Positions 42,738 through 50,964 of a DNA stretch of 64,000 nucleotides are shown one piece after another (within the stretch, counting starts at the first letter, position 1; the number at the start of each line of letters is the position of its first letter). The notes under the pieces are model-generated. The model was not told the origin of the DNA and searched no databases. It saw nothing but the letters and a program-made list of their open reading frames with translations. The position numbers were made by a program, and so were the translations under genes. Source of the stretch: Pseudomonas sp. MWU13-2100 (GTDB lineage Bacteria; Pseudomonadota; Gammaproteobacteria; Pseudomonadales; Pseudomonadaceae); the NCBI RefSeq assembly GCF_023242365.1, contig NZ_JALLIX010000001.1, forward strand, positions 1 through 64,000, written 5' to 3'.

Positions 42738-43601
42738 ATGTCTAAGGTCTGGTTGATTACCGGCAGTGCCAGCGGTTTAGGTCGCAATGTCGCCGAGGCA
42801 GTGCTGGCGGCGGGGGAGCGCCTGGTGGCGACGGCGCGGGAGCCACAGCGGCTGGATGATCTGGTGGCGCGTTATGGCGACCAGGTGCGGGTGGTGGCTC
42901 TGGATGTCACGGATGCAGCGGCGGCTGAAGCGGCGGTGAAGGTGGCGGTCGATACCTTTGGTCGGCTCGACGTACTGGTCAACAATGCCGGTTACGGTCA
43001 TCTCGCACCTTTCGAGCAGACGGAGGCAGAGGCGTTCCGCGCCGAGGTCGAGACCAATTTCTTCGGTGTGGTCAACGTGACCCGCGCCGCATTACCGGTG
43101 ATGCGTGCGCAACGCAGCGGGCACATCCTGCAGATTTCCTCCGTGGGTGGGCGTCTGGGCATGCCCGGGCTCAGTGCCTATCAGGCGGCGAAGTGGGCGG
43201 TGGGTGGTTTTACCGAAGTGGTCGCGCAGGAAGTGGCGCCGTTGGGGATCAAGATCTGTGCCGTGGAGCCGGGTGGCATGCGCACCAACTGGGCGGTGCG
43301 GGCTGGGCAGGGTGCACCCACGATCATCGACGACTACCTGCCTAGCGTCGGTGCGATTCAGGAATTGCTCGGTACCTACGCCGGGAATGAGCCGAGCGAT
43401 CCTGATCGGATTGCGCAGATCCTGCTGAAGCTGGCCTATCACGAGCAACTGCCGTTGCACCTGTTGATCGGCAACGATGCCTTGCAGTACTGCGAGCAGG
43501 CCGAGACCGCACGTGCCGAGGCGGGCGGGCGTTGGTTGGAGGTCAGTCGCGCCGCCGACTACAGTGCTCCTGTCGAGCTGCCGGCATTTCCAACCCATTG
43601 A
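42738..43601 (+). CDS. Short-chain dehydrogenase/reductase
   Basis: 287 aa. Classical SDR: TGSASGLGRNVAE nucleotide motif, LVNNAGYGHLAP, and the catalytic Ser-Tyr-Lys in ISSVGGRLG...SAYQAAKWA. Substrate unknown. The ATG at 42738 follows AAGGAG. First gene of a pair with the NAD(P)H-binding protein 10 bases downstream. Confidence 0.9.
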   Translation: MSKVWLITGSASGLGRNVAEAVLAAGERLVATAREPQRLDDLVARYGDQVRVVALDVTDAAAAEAAVKVAVDTFGRLDVLVNNAGYGHLAPFEQTEAEAFRAEVETNFFGVVNVTRAALPVMRAQRSGHILQISSVGGRLGMPGLSAYQAAKWAVGGFTEVVAQEVAPLGIKICAVEPGGMRTNWAVRAGQGAPTIIDDYLPSVGAIQELLGTYAGNEPSDPDRIAQILLKLAYHEQLPLHLLIGNDALQYCEQAETARAEAGGRWLEVSRAADYSAPVELPAFPTH

Positions 43602-43611
43602 GAGGTCGCCC

Positions 43612-44283
43612 ATGAAAGTCTTGTTGTTCGGTGCTACCGGCATGGTCGGCCAGGGTGTATTACGTGAGTGCCTGCTGGCGGGCGATGTGCAGCAGGTCCG
43701 GGTCATTGGCCGTACGCCGGTGACCCAGACCGATCCGAAGCTCAGCCAGGTGGTGCACGCCGACCTGTTCAACTACCAGGGTATCGAGGCCGAGTTGCAG
43801 GGCTTCGATGCCTGCTTCTTCTGCCTGGGTATCTCGGTGGTGGGCCTGGACGAGGCGCAGTACACCCGGGTGACCTACGACCTGACGCTGGCCGCGGCCG
43901 AGACCTTGTCGCGGCTCAATCCGAACATGACCTTTGTCTATGTCACGGGGGCGGGCACCGACAGCAGTGAAAAGGGTCGCAGCATGTGGGCGCGGGTCAA
44001 GGGCCGTACCGAAAACGCCTTGCAACGGTTGCCGTTCAAGGCGGTGTACCTGATGCGTCCCGGTGCGATCCAGCCGTTGCATGGCGTGCGTTCCAAGACC
44101 GCGCTCTACCAGGCGGTCTACACGCTGGCCGGGCCGCTGATGAGTGTGTTGCGGCGGTTGTGGCCGGACACCATCCAGACCACCGAAACCATTGGCCGGG
44201 CGATGCTGGCGGTGGCCCGAAACGGTGGACCGCAGCCGATCCTTGATCCCAAGGCGATCAATCAACTGTCTTCGCGAGGTTGA
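43612..44283 (+). CDS. NAD(P)H-binding Rossmann protein
   Basis: 223 aa. Starts MKVLLFGATGMVGQGVLREC with the GATGxxG motif; continues FFCLGISVVGLDEAQY and FVYVTGAGTDSSEKG, typical of the NAD(P)H-binding/HTATIP2-like atypical SDR group. Its last 26 bases overlap the convergent DMT gene. Confidence 0.85.
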   Translation: MKVLLFGATGMVGQGVLRECLLAGDVQQVRVIGRTPVTQTDPKLSQVVHADLFNYQGIEAELQGFDACFFCLGISVVGLDEAQYTRVTYDLTLAAAETLSRLNPNMTFVYVTGAGTDSSEKGRSMWARVKGRTENALQRLPFKAVYLMRPGAIQPLHGVRSKTALYQAVYTLAGPLMSVLRRLWPDTIQTTETIGRAMLAVARNGGPQPILDPKAINQLSSRG

Positions 44284-44788
44284 GGCTTGGCTGGGTGGCG
44301 GCGGCTGGCGAAGTGTTTTTTGGGGTGGCGGTGAACTGGATCATCGTCACGCCGGCGATCAGCAGCACGGCACCGACCATTCTCGGTACGCTCATATGGC
44401 GTTCCACCAGCCCGAACAGGCCGAAGTGGTCGAGCACCAAAGAGGCGACCACTTGCCCGGCCAGCGCCAGGGCGACAAATCCTCCTGCCCCTAGCTTGGG
44501 CACCAGCAGCACTGCCAAGGCCACGAAACACACACCGAATACGCCGCCGAGCCAGATCCAGGTCGGCGCCCTGGTGGCAAATTCCAGGTCCGGGAACGGC
44601 AAGCGTAGTGCGAGCATCACCGGCAACAACACCGCCATGCTCACCAGCAGCGAGACCAGTGTCGCCCATAACGGGTGACCGAGGCCGCGGCCGAGGTTCG
44701 CGTTGATTGCGCTCTGAAACGGCACGACTGCGCCGGCGATGGCGGCCAGGGCCAGCAGGCCAGCCCAGCTCAAGGTACTCATAATCAT
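44258..44788 (-). CDS. Small DMT-family transporter (EdmA/YdcZ, DUF606)
   Basis: 176 aa with five predicted membrane segments; the pieces LLALAAIAGAVVPFQSAINA and LGGVFGVCFVALAVLLVPKL fit the DUF606 half-size transporters, which probably dimerise. A start at 44782 (MSTLSW) is also possible. Divergent from the LysR gene at 44860; probably its target. Confidence 0.83.
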   Translation of the reverse strand: MIMSTLSWAGLLALAAIAGAVVPFQSAINANLGRGLGHPLWATLVSLLVSMAVLLPVMLALRLPFPDLEFATRAPTWIWLGGVFGVCFVALAVLLVPKLGAGGFVALALAGQVVASLVLDHFGLFGLVERHMSVPRMVGAVLLIAGVTMIQFTATPKNTSPAAATQPSLNLAKTVD

Positions 44789-44859
44789 TCTCCAACAGGT
44801 TTTGCTGGACTCTAAGGTATTCGCGGGGCAAATTTAAATTCCAAGAAAATATCCAGAAC

Positions 44860-45780
44860 ATGCATCGGATGAATGATCTTCGTCGCATCGACCTCAACCT
44901 GCTGGTGATCCTCGACGCCTTGCTCGCCGAGCAGCACGTGACCCGTGCCGCCGAGCGCCTGCACCTGAGCCAGCCGGCGGTCAGTCATGCCTTGGCGCGC
45001 CTGCGCGACTTGCTGGGTGATCCGCTGCTGGTGCGAGTCGGCGGCGGGTTGGTGCCGACGGCGCGGGCACTGGAACTGGCGCTACCGTTGAGCGATGCGT
45101 TGGGGCGAGTGCAGGACCTGCTGGCTCCGCAAGGTTTTGATCCTGCGTCGGCCAAGCGCACGTTTCGCTTGGCGATGTCCGACTATGGCGCGGCGATGTT
45201 GTTGCCGGGTCTGGTTCGGCGGTTGCGGCGGGATGCGCCGGGGATCGACCTGCAGATCACCCAGGCCAGTCGCGAGGGCATGCTGGAGCTGTTGCTCAAT
45301 GGCGATATCGATGCGGCCACCGGGGTGTTCCCGGATTTTTCGCCGGCGTTGCGCAGTACCCATCTGTTCAGCGAACACTACGCCTGCCTGGTGGACCGGG
45401 ACAGTTTGCCTGCAGAGGGCGTGCTTGATCTGCCGGGCTACCTGTCGCGGCCGCATGTGTTGCTGGAAATGCGTGGCAGTGGGACGGCGGAAATCGAACG
45501 GGCGCTGAGTGCGATTCATCAGCGTCGGCGAGTGGCGATCAGCTTGCCGCATTGGGGTGTGGCGCCGCAGTTGATTGCCGGTACGGACCTGATTTTGACC
45601 GTGGCTTCGCGCAACTTGCGTAATATCGATCATGAGCGGCTGGTGGTGGTACCGCCGCCTTTCGAAATCCCCTCGTTCGACTTTATTTTTGTCTGGCACC
45701 AGCGCCGGGATGGGGATCAGGCATTGGGGTGGTTGCGCGAGTGCATGCGCGCGGTGGTGACTGTGGGCACGCTAGATTGA
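44860..45780 (+). CDS. LysR-family transcriptional regulator (NodD-like branch)
   Basis: 306 aa. HTH LNLLVILDALLAEQHVTRAA, LHLSQPAVSHALARLRDLLGD, then the effector domain (FRLAMSDYGAAMLLPGLVRR). The DLNLLVILDALL opening is typical of the branch holding NodD/LeuO-like regulators. Divergent from the DUF606 transporter with 71 bases between. Confidence 0.87.
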   Translation: MHRMNDLRRIDLNLLVILDALLAEQHVTRAAERLHLSQPAVSHALARLRDLLGDPLLVRVGGGLVPTARALELALPLSDALGRVQDLLAPQGFDPASAKRTFRLAMSDYGAAMLLPGLVRRLRRDAPGIDLQITQASREGMLELLLNGDIDAATGVFPDFSPALRSTHLFSEHYACLVDRDSLPAEGVLDLPGYLSRPHVLLEMRGSGTAEIERALSAIHQRRRVAISLPHWGVAPQLIAGTDLILTVASRNLRNIDHERLVVVPPPFEIPSFDFIFVWHQRRDGDQALGWLRECMRAVVTVGTLD

Positions 45781-45862
45781 GGTGCAATGGAGGGCTGTTT
45801 TTCGGCTATTGGAGGACGTTCCTCTTTCCCTTGACTGAAGTTTCCTAGAAAATCCAGATCGC

Positions 45863-45891
45863 TTGCGCCAGGAAAATCACGGGACTAGGCT
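45863..45891 (+). promoter_or_regulatory. Candidate sigma-70 promoter of leader, locus 2
   Basis: TTGCGC (45863-45868) and TAGGCT (45886-45891) with 17 bases between. The first leader hairpin begins 8 bases after the -10, compared with 7 at locus 1. Confidence 0.35.
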
Positions 45892-45899
45892 CTGGTCCG

Positions 45900-45936
45900 T
45901 CACTGCTATTTCAGTGATCGGGTTTAGCAGCCCGAT
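45900..45936 (+). ncRNA. Promoter-proximal double hairpin with seed octamer loop, locus 2
   Basis: TCACTG/CAGTGA (45900-45905, 45912-45917) and ATCGGG/CCCGAT (45917-45922, 45931-45936). The loop of the second is TTTAGCAG. Locus 1 has TCGCTG/CAGCGA and a TTTGGTCG loop: paired changes preserve the stems. Confidence 0.6.
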
Positions 45937-45956
45937 TGACTTCCAGGCGCACAGAA

Positions 45957-45988
45957 AGCGCCCATATCCATTTGGCTGGCGCTTTTTT
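45957..45988 (+). terminator. Intrinsic terminator inside the leader, locus 2
   Basis: AGCGCC (45957-45962) with GGCGCT (45978-45983) and a run of six T. It separates the double hairpin from the C4-like fold, as at locus 1. Confidence 0.65.
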
Positions 45989-46005
45989 CATGCCCGCTTC
46001 ATGCG

Positions 46006-46090
46006 TTATGGCGGCTGTGCGTGGGGCGCCTTCGGGCGCGCTGGGTTCCTGGAGTCCCGGTCTGCTAACCCGCGTACAGTCGCCACCCAC
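46006..46090 (+). ncRNA. C4-like antisense RNA, locus 2
   Basis: GGCGGCTGT (46010-46018) pairs with ACAGTCGCC (46076-46084); inner hairpin GCGCC-TTCG-GGCGC; GGTTCC segment; exposed CTGCTAA (46062-46068). CTGCTAA is complementary to TTAGCAG both in the upstream loop and just before the gene (46096-46102). The second complementary block seen at locus 1 is only partial here. Confidence 0.62.
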
Positions 46091-46137
46091 CTCGTTTAGC
46101 AGCGATGGATGACGATTCCACTACTCCGGAGGACGTC

Positions 46138-46470
46138 ATGTTCAAAGTTACACCCAACCCACCTGTTTGCGCAGACCTGAAACTCAACGCGGTTGTCGAC
46201 CGGGTTTTCGCTCACTACAACCTGCCGATCAGCGATGATCCGATGGCCACCCGAAATGCTTGTAAACCGAATCATCCGAACGGCGTCGAAGAAGCGCTGA
46301 TTGATGTGTGTGACATCCTTGAGTCGGCTGCCGCGACGGCTTATGAATCCGCCGACCAACTTGACGGTTCGAAACGCAAACTGGCGCTGGGAGTCGTGCG
46401 CCTGATCGAACTGGCGCGCAGGCGTGTGGATGACACCTTGCAGCTCTGGCCTGTCTCCAGTCACGCCTGA
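46138..46470 (+). CDS. DUF6124 family protein
   Basis: 110 aa from the ATG at 46138, which has GGAGG 6 bases upstream; a frame starting at 46105 would begin inside the antisense target. The opening MFKVTPNPP and the C-terminal EEALIDVCDILESAAATAYE, then DGSKRKLALGVVRLIELARR are the pattern of DUF6124 proteins, numerous small Pseudomonas proteins of unknown function. It stands alone behind the C4-like leader. Confidence 0.78.
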   Translation: MFKVTPNPPVCADLKLNAVVDRVFAHYNLPISDDPMATRNACKPNHPNGVEEALIDVCDILESAAATAYESADQLDGSKRKLALGVVRLIELARRRVDDTLQLWPVSSHA

Positions 46471-46556
46471 ATGTAGGAGCTGGCTTGCCGGCGATGGCGG
46501 ACGATCACGCACCGCAAGGCTCAAGGGCCTCATCGCCGGCAGGCCAGCTCCTACAG
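46471..46556. repeat. REP doublet, type A
   Basis: TGTAGGAGCTGGCTTGCCGG and the complement CCGGCAGGCCAGCTCCTACA around about 45 bases; begins directly at the stop of the DUF6124 gene. Confidence 0.8.
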
Positions 46557-46585
46557 GTACCGCGTGTTCCCCAAGATCGCAGGCA

Positions 46586-46617
46586 ATAAAAAAGCGGCCC
46601 GGATCAACCGGGCCGCT
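46586..46617 (-). terminator. Terminator of the fumarase gene
   Basis: Stem AGCGGCCCGG/CCGGGCCGCT with a 5-base loop, followed on the minus strand by TTTTTTATT. It begins 23 bases past the fumarase stop. Confidence 0.85.
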
Positions 46618-46639
46618 TCTATTCCTGCAACAAAAGCGC

Positions 46640-48163
46640 TTACTGCACTTCCACCGCCAGGCTGTCGTGGATCTTCTTCTGCCAGATGGCCGGGCCGGTG
46701 ATATGCACCGACTCGCCCTTGGAGTCGACCGCGACCGTGACCGGCATGTCCTTGACCTCGAACTCGTAGATCGCTTCCATGCCCAGTTCGGCAAAGGCCA
46801 CGACCTTGGATTTCTTGATCGCCTGGGCCACCAGGTAGGCAGCGCCACCCACGGCCATCAGGTACACGGCCTTGTAGTCCTTGATCGCTTCGATGGCGGT
46901 CGGGCCGCGCTCGGATTTGCCGATCATGCCCAGCAAGCCGGTCTGGTCGAGGATCTGCCGGGTGAATTTGTCCATCCGCGTGGCAGTGGTCGGACCGGCT
47001 GGGCCGACGACTTCCTCACGCACCGGATCAACCGGGCCGACGTAGTAGATAAAGCGACCCTTGAGGTCCACCGGCAAGGTTTCACCCTTGTTCAGCATTT
47101 CCACCATGCGCTTGTGCGCGGCGTCACGGCCGGTGAGCATCTTGCCGTTGAGCAGGACGGTTTCGCCCGGCTTCCAGCTCTGCACGTCTTCCGGGGTCAG
47201 GGTGTCGAGGTTGACACGACGGGCCGACGGACCGGCCTCCCAGACGATTTCCGGGTAGGCATCCAGCGGTGGCGCTTCCAGCGACGCCGGGCCGGAACCG
47301 TCGAGCACGAAGTGCGCGTGACGGGTGGCGGCGCAGTTGGGGATCATGCACACCGGCAGGGACGCCGCGTGAGTCGGGTAATCCATGATCTTCACGTCGA
47401 GCACGGTGGTCAGGCCACCCAGGCCCTGGGCGCCGATGCCCAGTTGGTTGACCTTCTCGAACAGCTCCAGGCGCATTTCTTCGATGCGGTTGGACGGGCC
47501 ACGCTTCTTCAACTCGTGGATGTCGATGGACTCCATCAACACTTCCTTGGCCATGACCGCGGCTTTCTCGGCGGTACCGCCGATGCCGATACCGAGCATG
47601 CCCGGTGGGCACCAGCCGGCACCCATGGTCGGCACAGTCTTCAGCACCCAGTCGACGATCGAGTCGGAGGGGTTGAGCATGGCCATTTTCGATTTGTTTT
47701 CGGAACCGCCGCCCTTGGCCGCGACGTCCACTTCCACGGTGTTGCCCGGAACGATGGAGTAGTGGATGACCGCCGGGGTGTTGTCCTTGGTGTTCTTGCG
47801 GCTGCCTGCCGGGTCGGCCAGGATCGAGGCGCGCAGGACGTTTTCCGGCAGGTTGTAGGCGCGACGCACGCCTTCGTTGATCATGTCGTCCAGGCCCATG
47901 GTGGCACCGTCCCAGCGCACATCCATGCCCACGCGCACGAACACGGTGACAATACCGGTGTCCTGGCAGATCGGCCGGTGGCCGGTGGCGCACATGCGCG
48001 AGTTGATCAGGATCTGGGCCATGGAATCGCGGGCCGCCGGCGACTCTTCCCGCAGGTAGGCCTCGTGCATGGCCTGGATGAAGTCCACGGGATGGTAATA
48101 GGAAATGAACTGCAGGGCGTCGGCAACGCTCTGTATCAGGTCGTCTTGCTTGATCACGGTCAT
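46640..48163 (-). CDS. fumA: Class I fumarate hydratase ([4Fe-4S])
   Basis: 507 aa. Both halves of class I fumarases are present: the alpha part (MCATGHRPICQDTGIVTVFV, GAGWCPPGMLGIGIGG) carries the cluster cysteines, and the beta part includes MLTGRDAAHKRMVEML and GPTTATRMDKF. It interconverts fumarate and malate. The start at 48163 (MTVIKQDDLIQSVADALQF) is used; the longer frame is a shadow. Tartrate dehydratase is the family alternative. Confidence 0.9.
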   Translation of the reverse strand: MTVIKQDDLIQSVADALQFISYYHPVDFIQAMHEAYLREESPAARDSMAQILINSRMCATGHRPICQDTGIVTVFVRVGMDVRWDGATMGLDDMINEGVRRAYNLPENVLRASILADPAGSRKNTKDNTPAVIHYSIVPGNTVEVDVAAKGGGSENKSKMAMLNPSDSIVDWVLKTVPTMGAGWCPPGMLGIGIGGTAEKAAVMAKEVLMESIDIHELKKRGPSNRIEEMRLELFEKVNQLGIGAQGLGGLTTVLDVKIMDYPTHAASLPVCMIPNCAATRHAHFVLDGSGPASLEAPPLDAYPEIVWEAGPSARRVNLDTLTPEDVQSWKPGETVLLNGKMLTGRDAAHKRMVEMLNKGETLPVDLKGRFIYYVGPVDPVREEVVGPAGPTTATRMDKFTRQILDQTGLLGMIGKSERGPTAIEAIKDYKAVYLMAVGGAAYLVAQAIKKSKVVAFAELGMEAIYEFEVKDMPVTVAVDSKGESVHITGPAIWQKKIHDSLAVEVQ

Positions 48164-48469
48164 GGGTCGCGCTCCTCTATAAAGACGGGAACATGGAAAT
48201 AAGGTGTTTGCGACCGGTTTGCATCTGGTCTGTCGAAAACATCTTTTGAGACGAGCCGGGCACGCATGACCGGCACAAAATGAGGCGCGGCAGTATAACC
48301 CGCCCTTCAGCCCGACACATCCGTCAGTGGTCAAACCAAGGTCGCAGGGACGTCGGCACCCTTCTTGCCTTCTCGTATAGGTAAAGCTGTATGAGTTTGA
48401 AAAATTTGAATAGTTATTTTTGAGCCAGATCACTAGAGTGGCAAGTGGCCTGTACGGGAAGGAAATCCC
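48164..48469. other. Gene-free region between fumarase and cyclase genes
   Basis: 306 bases between divergent genes. A short AT-rich patch (about 48390-48425) lies before the cyclase and may hold its promoter. No other structure seen. Confidence 0.4.
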
Positions 48470-49606
48470 TTGAGCCCTCAGCGCACAGTGAGTCAAAGAT
48501 TGACCCATAAAGCCATACAGAGTCTGTTACGCAAACGCTTTGCCCTGGCCGCCGGCACCTATCTGCTGGTGCTGTCGCTGCTGTGGGTGGCGATTTTTAC
48601 CGATCACTATGAGGCCAGCGTAACCACGGGCCTGATCGGCAGCGGCCTGGTGATTCTCAGTCAGGGCGTGCTCGGCTGGCTGTTTATCAGTGGCCGCAAC
48701 CGACTTTTTCGCGACCCCAGCCTGACCGAGGTGCAGGTGCTCCTCGGCTTGGCTTGGCAAACTTACCTGATGGCCAACCTCGAACAGGCCCGGGGTACGT
48801 TCCTGGTGTTGTATCCGCTGGTGCTGATGTTCGGCATGTTCCATCTGCCGCAACGTAAATTCGTGCGCAGCGCGGCATTGGCGTTGTTCATTTTCACCGC
48901 GCTCAATCTCTGGGAGGGCTATCACTTCCAGTTGGCGGACCCGGGCCAGGCGCTGCTGCAGGTCTGTGTGCTGTTCGTCGTACTGCTCTGGTTGTGCCTC
49001 TACGCCAGCTACGTGCAAGCCTCCCGTCAGCGCATGCGTCAGCGCCGCTTTGCCTTGCAGGCCCACCAGGATACCCTGCGCGGGATGATGCGCCAGTTGG
49101 AAGACCTGGTGGCGACCGATGAGCTGACCGGGCTGTTCAACAGACGGCATTTCCTGCGGCTGGCTTCCCGAGAACTGGAGCTGATGGATGCGGATGTGGT
49201 CCATGGCCTGGCCTTGATCGACCTCGATCATTTCAAGCGGATCAACGATATGCACGGGCATGCCGCCGGTGACCAGGTCTTGCAGGCGTTCGCCGCTGTC
49301 GCCATGGCCTGTGTGCGCGACGGCGATGTGCTGGCGCGCTACGGTGGAGAGGAATTCGTGTTGCTGCTGCCCAATGCCGATCCCGAGCGCCTGACTTCCT
49401 GTTGCGAGCGCTTGCGCGTGGCCTTTACCCAGGTGGAGCTGATGGGGGTGGCGGTGAACAACCTGAGCCTGTCGGTAGGCATGACGTTGGTGGGGGTGGC
49501 GGACGACCTCGACGATGCCCTGCAGCGTGCTGACCAGGCGCTGTACCGGGCCAAGCGTGACGGCCGTAATCGCTGTTGTGCGGCCTGGGAATACACCGAT
49601 GCCTGA
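48470..49606 (+). CDS. Membrane diguanylate cyclase (GGDEF), at the sadC position
   Basis: 378 aa from a TTG start at 48470 (GGAAATCCC upstream). About five to six membrane segments fill residues 25-190, followed by a GGDEF domain with the active motif RYGGEEFVLLL and an intact I-site RDGD five residues before it. Its place between fumarase and a ferredoxin reductase gene is where P. aeruginosa carries sadC, as I recall; SadC is longer, so orthology is likely but not certain. Overlaps the next gene by 8 bases. Confidence 0.85.
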   Translation: MSPQRTVSQRLTHKAIQSLLRKRFALAAGTYLLVLSLLWVAIFTDHYEASVTTGLIGSGLVILSQGVLGWLFISGRNRLFRDPSLTEVQVLLGLAWQTYLMANLEQARGTFLVLYPLVLMFGMFHLPQRKFVRSAALALFIFTALNLWEGYHFQLADPGQALLQVCVLFVVLLWLCLYASYVQASRQRMRQRRFALQAHQDTLRGMMRQLEDLVATDELTGLFNRRHFLRLASRELELMDADVVHGLALIDLDHFKRINDMHGHAAGDQVLQAFAAVAMACVRDGDVLARYGGEEFVLLLPNADPERLTSCCERLRVAFTQVELMGVAVNNLSLSVGMTLVGVADDLDDALQRADQALYRAKRDGRNRCCAAWEYTDA

Positions 49607-50537
49607 GCTGCGGGTGGGTGAACGGGGCTGGACGGTGGCGGTCGGCAGCAACCTGCTCGATGCCTTGAACCAGGCGGGCGTGGCGGTGCCCTACAGTTGC
49701 CGGGCGGGCAGTTGCCATGCCTGCCTGGTACGGTGTGTACAGGGTGAGCCGCAGGACAACCGACCGGAGGCCCTGGCCTTCGTCCAGCGCGAGCGCGGCT
49801 GGCGGCTGGCCTGTCAATGCCAGGTGCGCGAAGACCTTCAGGTCGAAGTCTTCGACCCGCGCCGTGATGGCCTGTCGGCCACGGTGGCCGGGCTTGAGTG
49901 GCTGAGCCCGACGGTCCTGCGTCTGCGCCTGTTGCCCGAACGCAGCCTGCGTTATAACGCCGGCCAGCATCTGGTGCTGTGGACGGAGCAGGGCGTCGCG
50001 CGGCCTTATTCGCTGGCCAGCCTGCCCGAGGAAGACCGCTACCTGGAGTTCCACCTCGATTGCCGGCAACCCGGCGCGTTCAGCGACGCGGCCCGCCGGC
50101 TTCAGCTCGGCGCGCCGCTTCGCCTGGGCGAACTGCGCGGCGGAGCCTTGCATTACGACCCGGATTGGCATGCCCGGCCGCTTTGGCTGCTGGCGGCAGG
50201 TACGGGGCTGGCGCCGTTATGGGGGGTGCTGCGTGAGGCGTTGCGCCAGGGCCATGCCGGGCCGATCCGCCTGGTTCACCTGGCCCACGACGATAGCGAG
50301 CATTATCTGGCGCCGGCCTTGAACGAGCTGGCCGCGCAGGTCCCGAACTTGAGCGTCGACTATGTCACGGGGGCCGAACTGCCGGACTTTCTGGCCAAAC
50401 TGCGCCTTGTCTCCCGGCAAACCCTGGCTCTACTTTGTGGAGCCCCGGCGAGTGTCGAGGCGTTGGCGAAACGCCTGTACCTGGCGGGGCTGCCACGCAA
50501 TCAATTGCTGGCCGATGTGTTCGTGCCACACGCCTGA
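49599..50537 (+). CDS. 2Fe-2S ferredoxin / FAD-NAD(P) oxidoreductase
   Basis: 312 aa. N-terminal plant-type 2Fe-2S domain (about 1-85) with ligands in YSCRAGSCHACLVRC and later LACQC; then an FAD-binding barrel (RPYSLASLPEEDRYLEF) and an NAD-binding domain (LLAAGTGLAPLWGVL). The electron acceptor is unknown; architecture resembles phenol or methane monooxygenase reductases. The ATG at 49599 lies inside the 3' end of the cyclase gene. Confidence 0.87.
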   Translation: MPELRVGERGWTVAVGSNLLDALNQAGVAVPYSCRAGSCHACLVRCVQGEPQDNRPEALAFVQRERGWRLACQCQVREDLQVEVFDPRRDGLSATVAGLEWLSPTVLRLRLLPERSLRYNAGQHLVLWTEQGVARPYSLASLPEEDRYLEFHLDCRQPGAFSDAARRLQLGAPLRLGELRGGALHYDPDWHARPLWLLAAGTGLAPLWGVLREALRQGHAGPIRLVHLAHDDSEHYLAPALNELAAQVPNLSVDYVTGAELPDFLAKLRLVSRQTLALLCGAPASVEALAKRLYLAGLPRNQLLADVFVPHA

Positions 50538-50567
50538 GCGCCGGGTCCCCACAACAAGAGAACTTCC

Positions 50568-50870
50568 ATGACTGACGCGATTGTGCTGGAGCGCAAGGGC
50601 AGCCTGCTGACCTTGCGCCTGAACCGTGCCGACAGGAAGAACGCCCTGACCCGCGCCATGTACAGCCAGTTGGGCCAGGTGCTGCGGTCGCGGGCCCGGC
50701 GGTGGGGATTGGCACGACCTTGCTGCTGCGTTGCGACCTGGTGTACATCAGCGCCGATGCCCGTCTGCGCATGCCGTTCGTCAAGCTGGGATTGTGCCCG
50801 GAGTTCGGTTCCAGCCTGTTGCTGCCACGGCTGCTCGGTCACGCCAGGGCGGCGCAGCTTTGTCGGGGTT
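50568..50870 (+). pseudogene. Enoyl-CoA hydratase/isomerase remnant (internal deletion, frameshift, truncated)
   Basis: Frame 1 reads [20 protein letters not shown] then [16 protein letters not shown], a normal crotonase N-terminus. From about 50680 the homology continues in another frame as [20 protein letters not shown] and then [31 protein letters not shown]. The part in between, normally about 60-70 residues with the first oxyanion-hole segment, is gone, and the last ~90 residues are missing too; a terminator follows. The intact gene sits here, between the reductase and pykA, in related pseudomonads as I recall. Confidence 0.82.
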
Positions 50871-50908
50871 TATGCACAAACGCTGATCCGCGTTTCAGGG
50901 CCAGCATG

Positions 50909-50946
50909 AAAAAGCCCCGCCCTCTTACGAGAGGCGGGGCTTTTTT
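50909..50946. terminator. Bidirectional terminator between the crotonase remnant and pykA
   Basis: AGCCCCGCC/GGCGGGGCT stem flanked by A5 on the left and T6 on the right, 18 bases past the pykA stop. Confidence 0.87.
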
Positions 50947-50964
50947 ACGGCGCAGGCGCGGGGA

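Noticed and set aside
46424-48202. 592-codon open frame opposite fumarase
   Set aside because: Shadow of fumA; His/Gly-rich nonsense composition and no ribosome-binding site.
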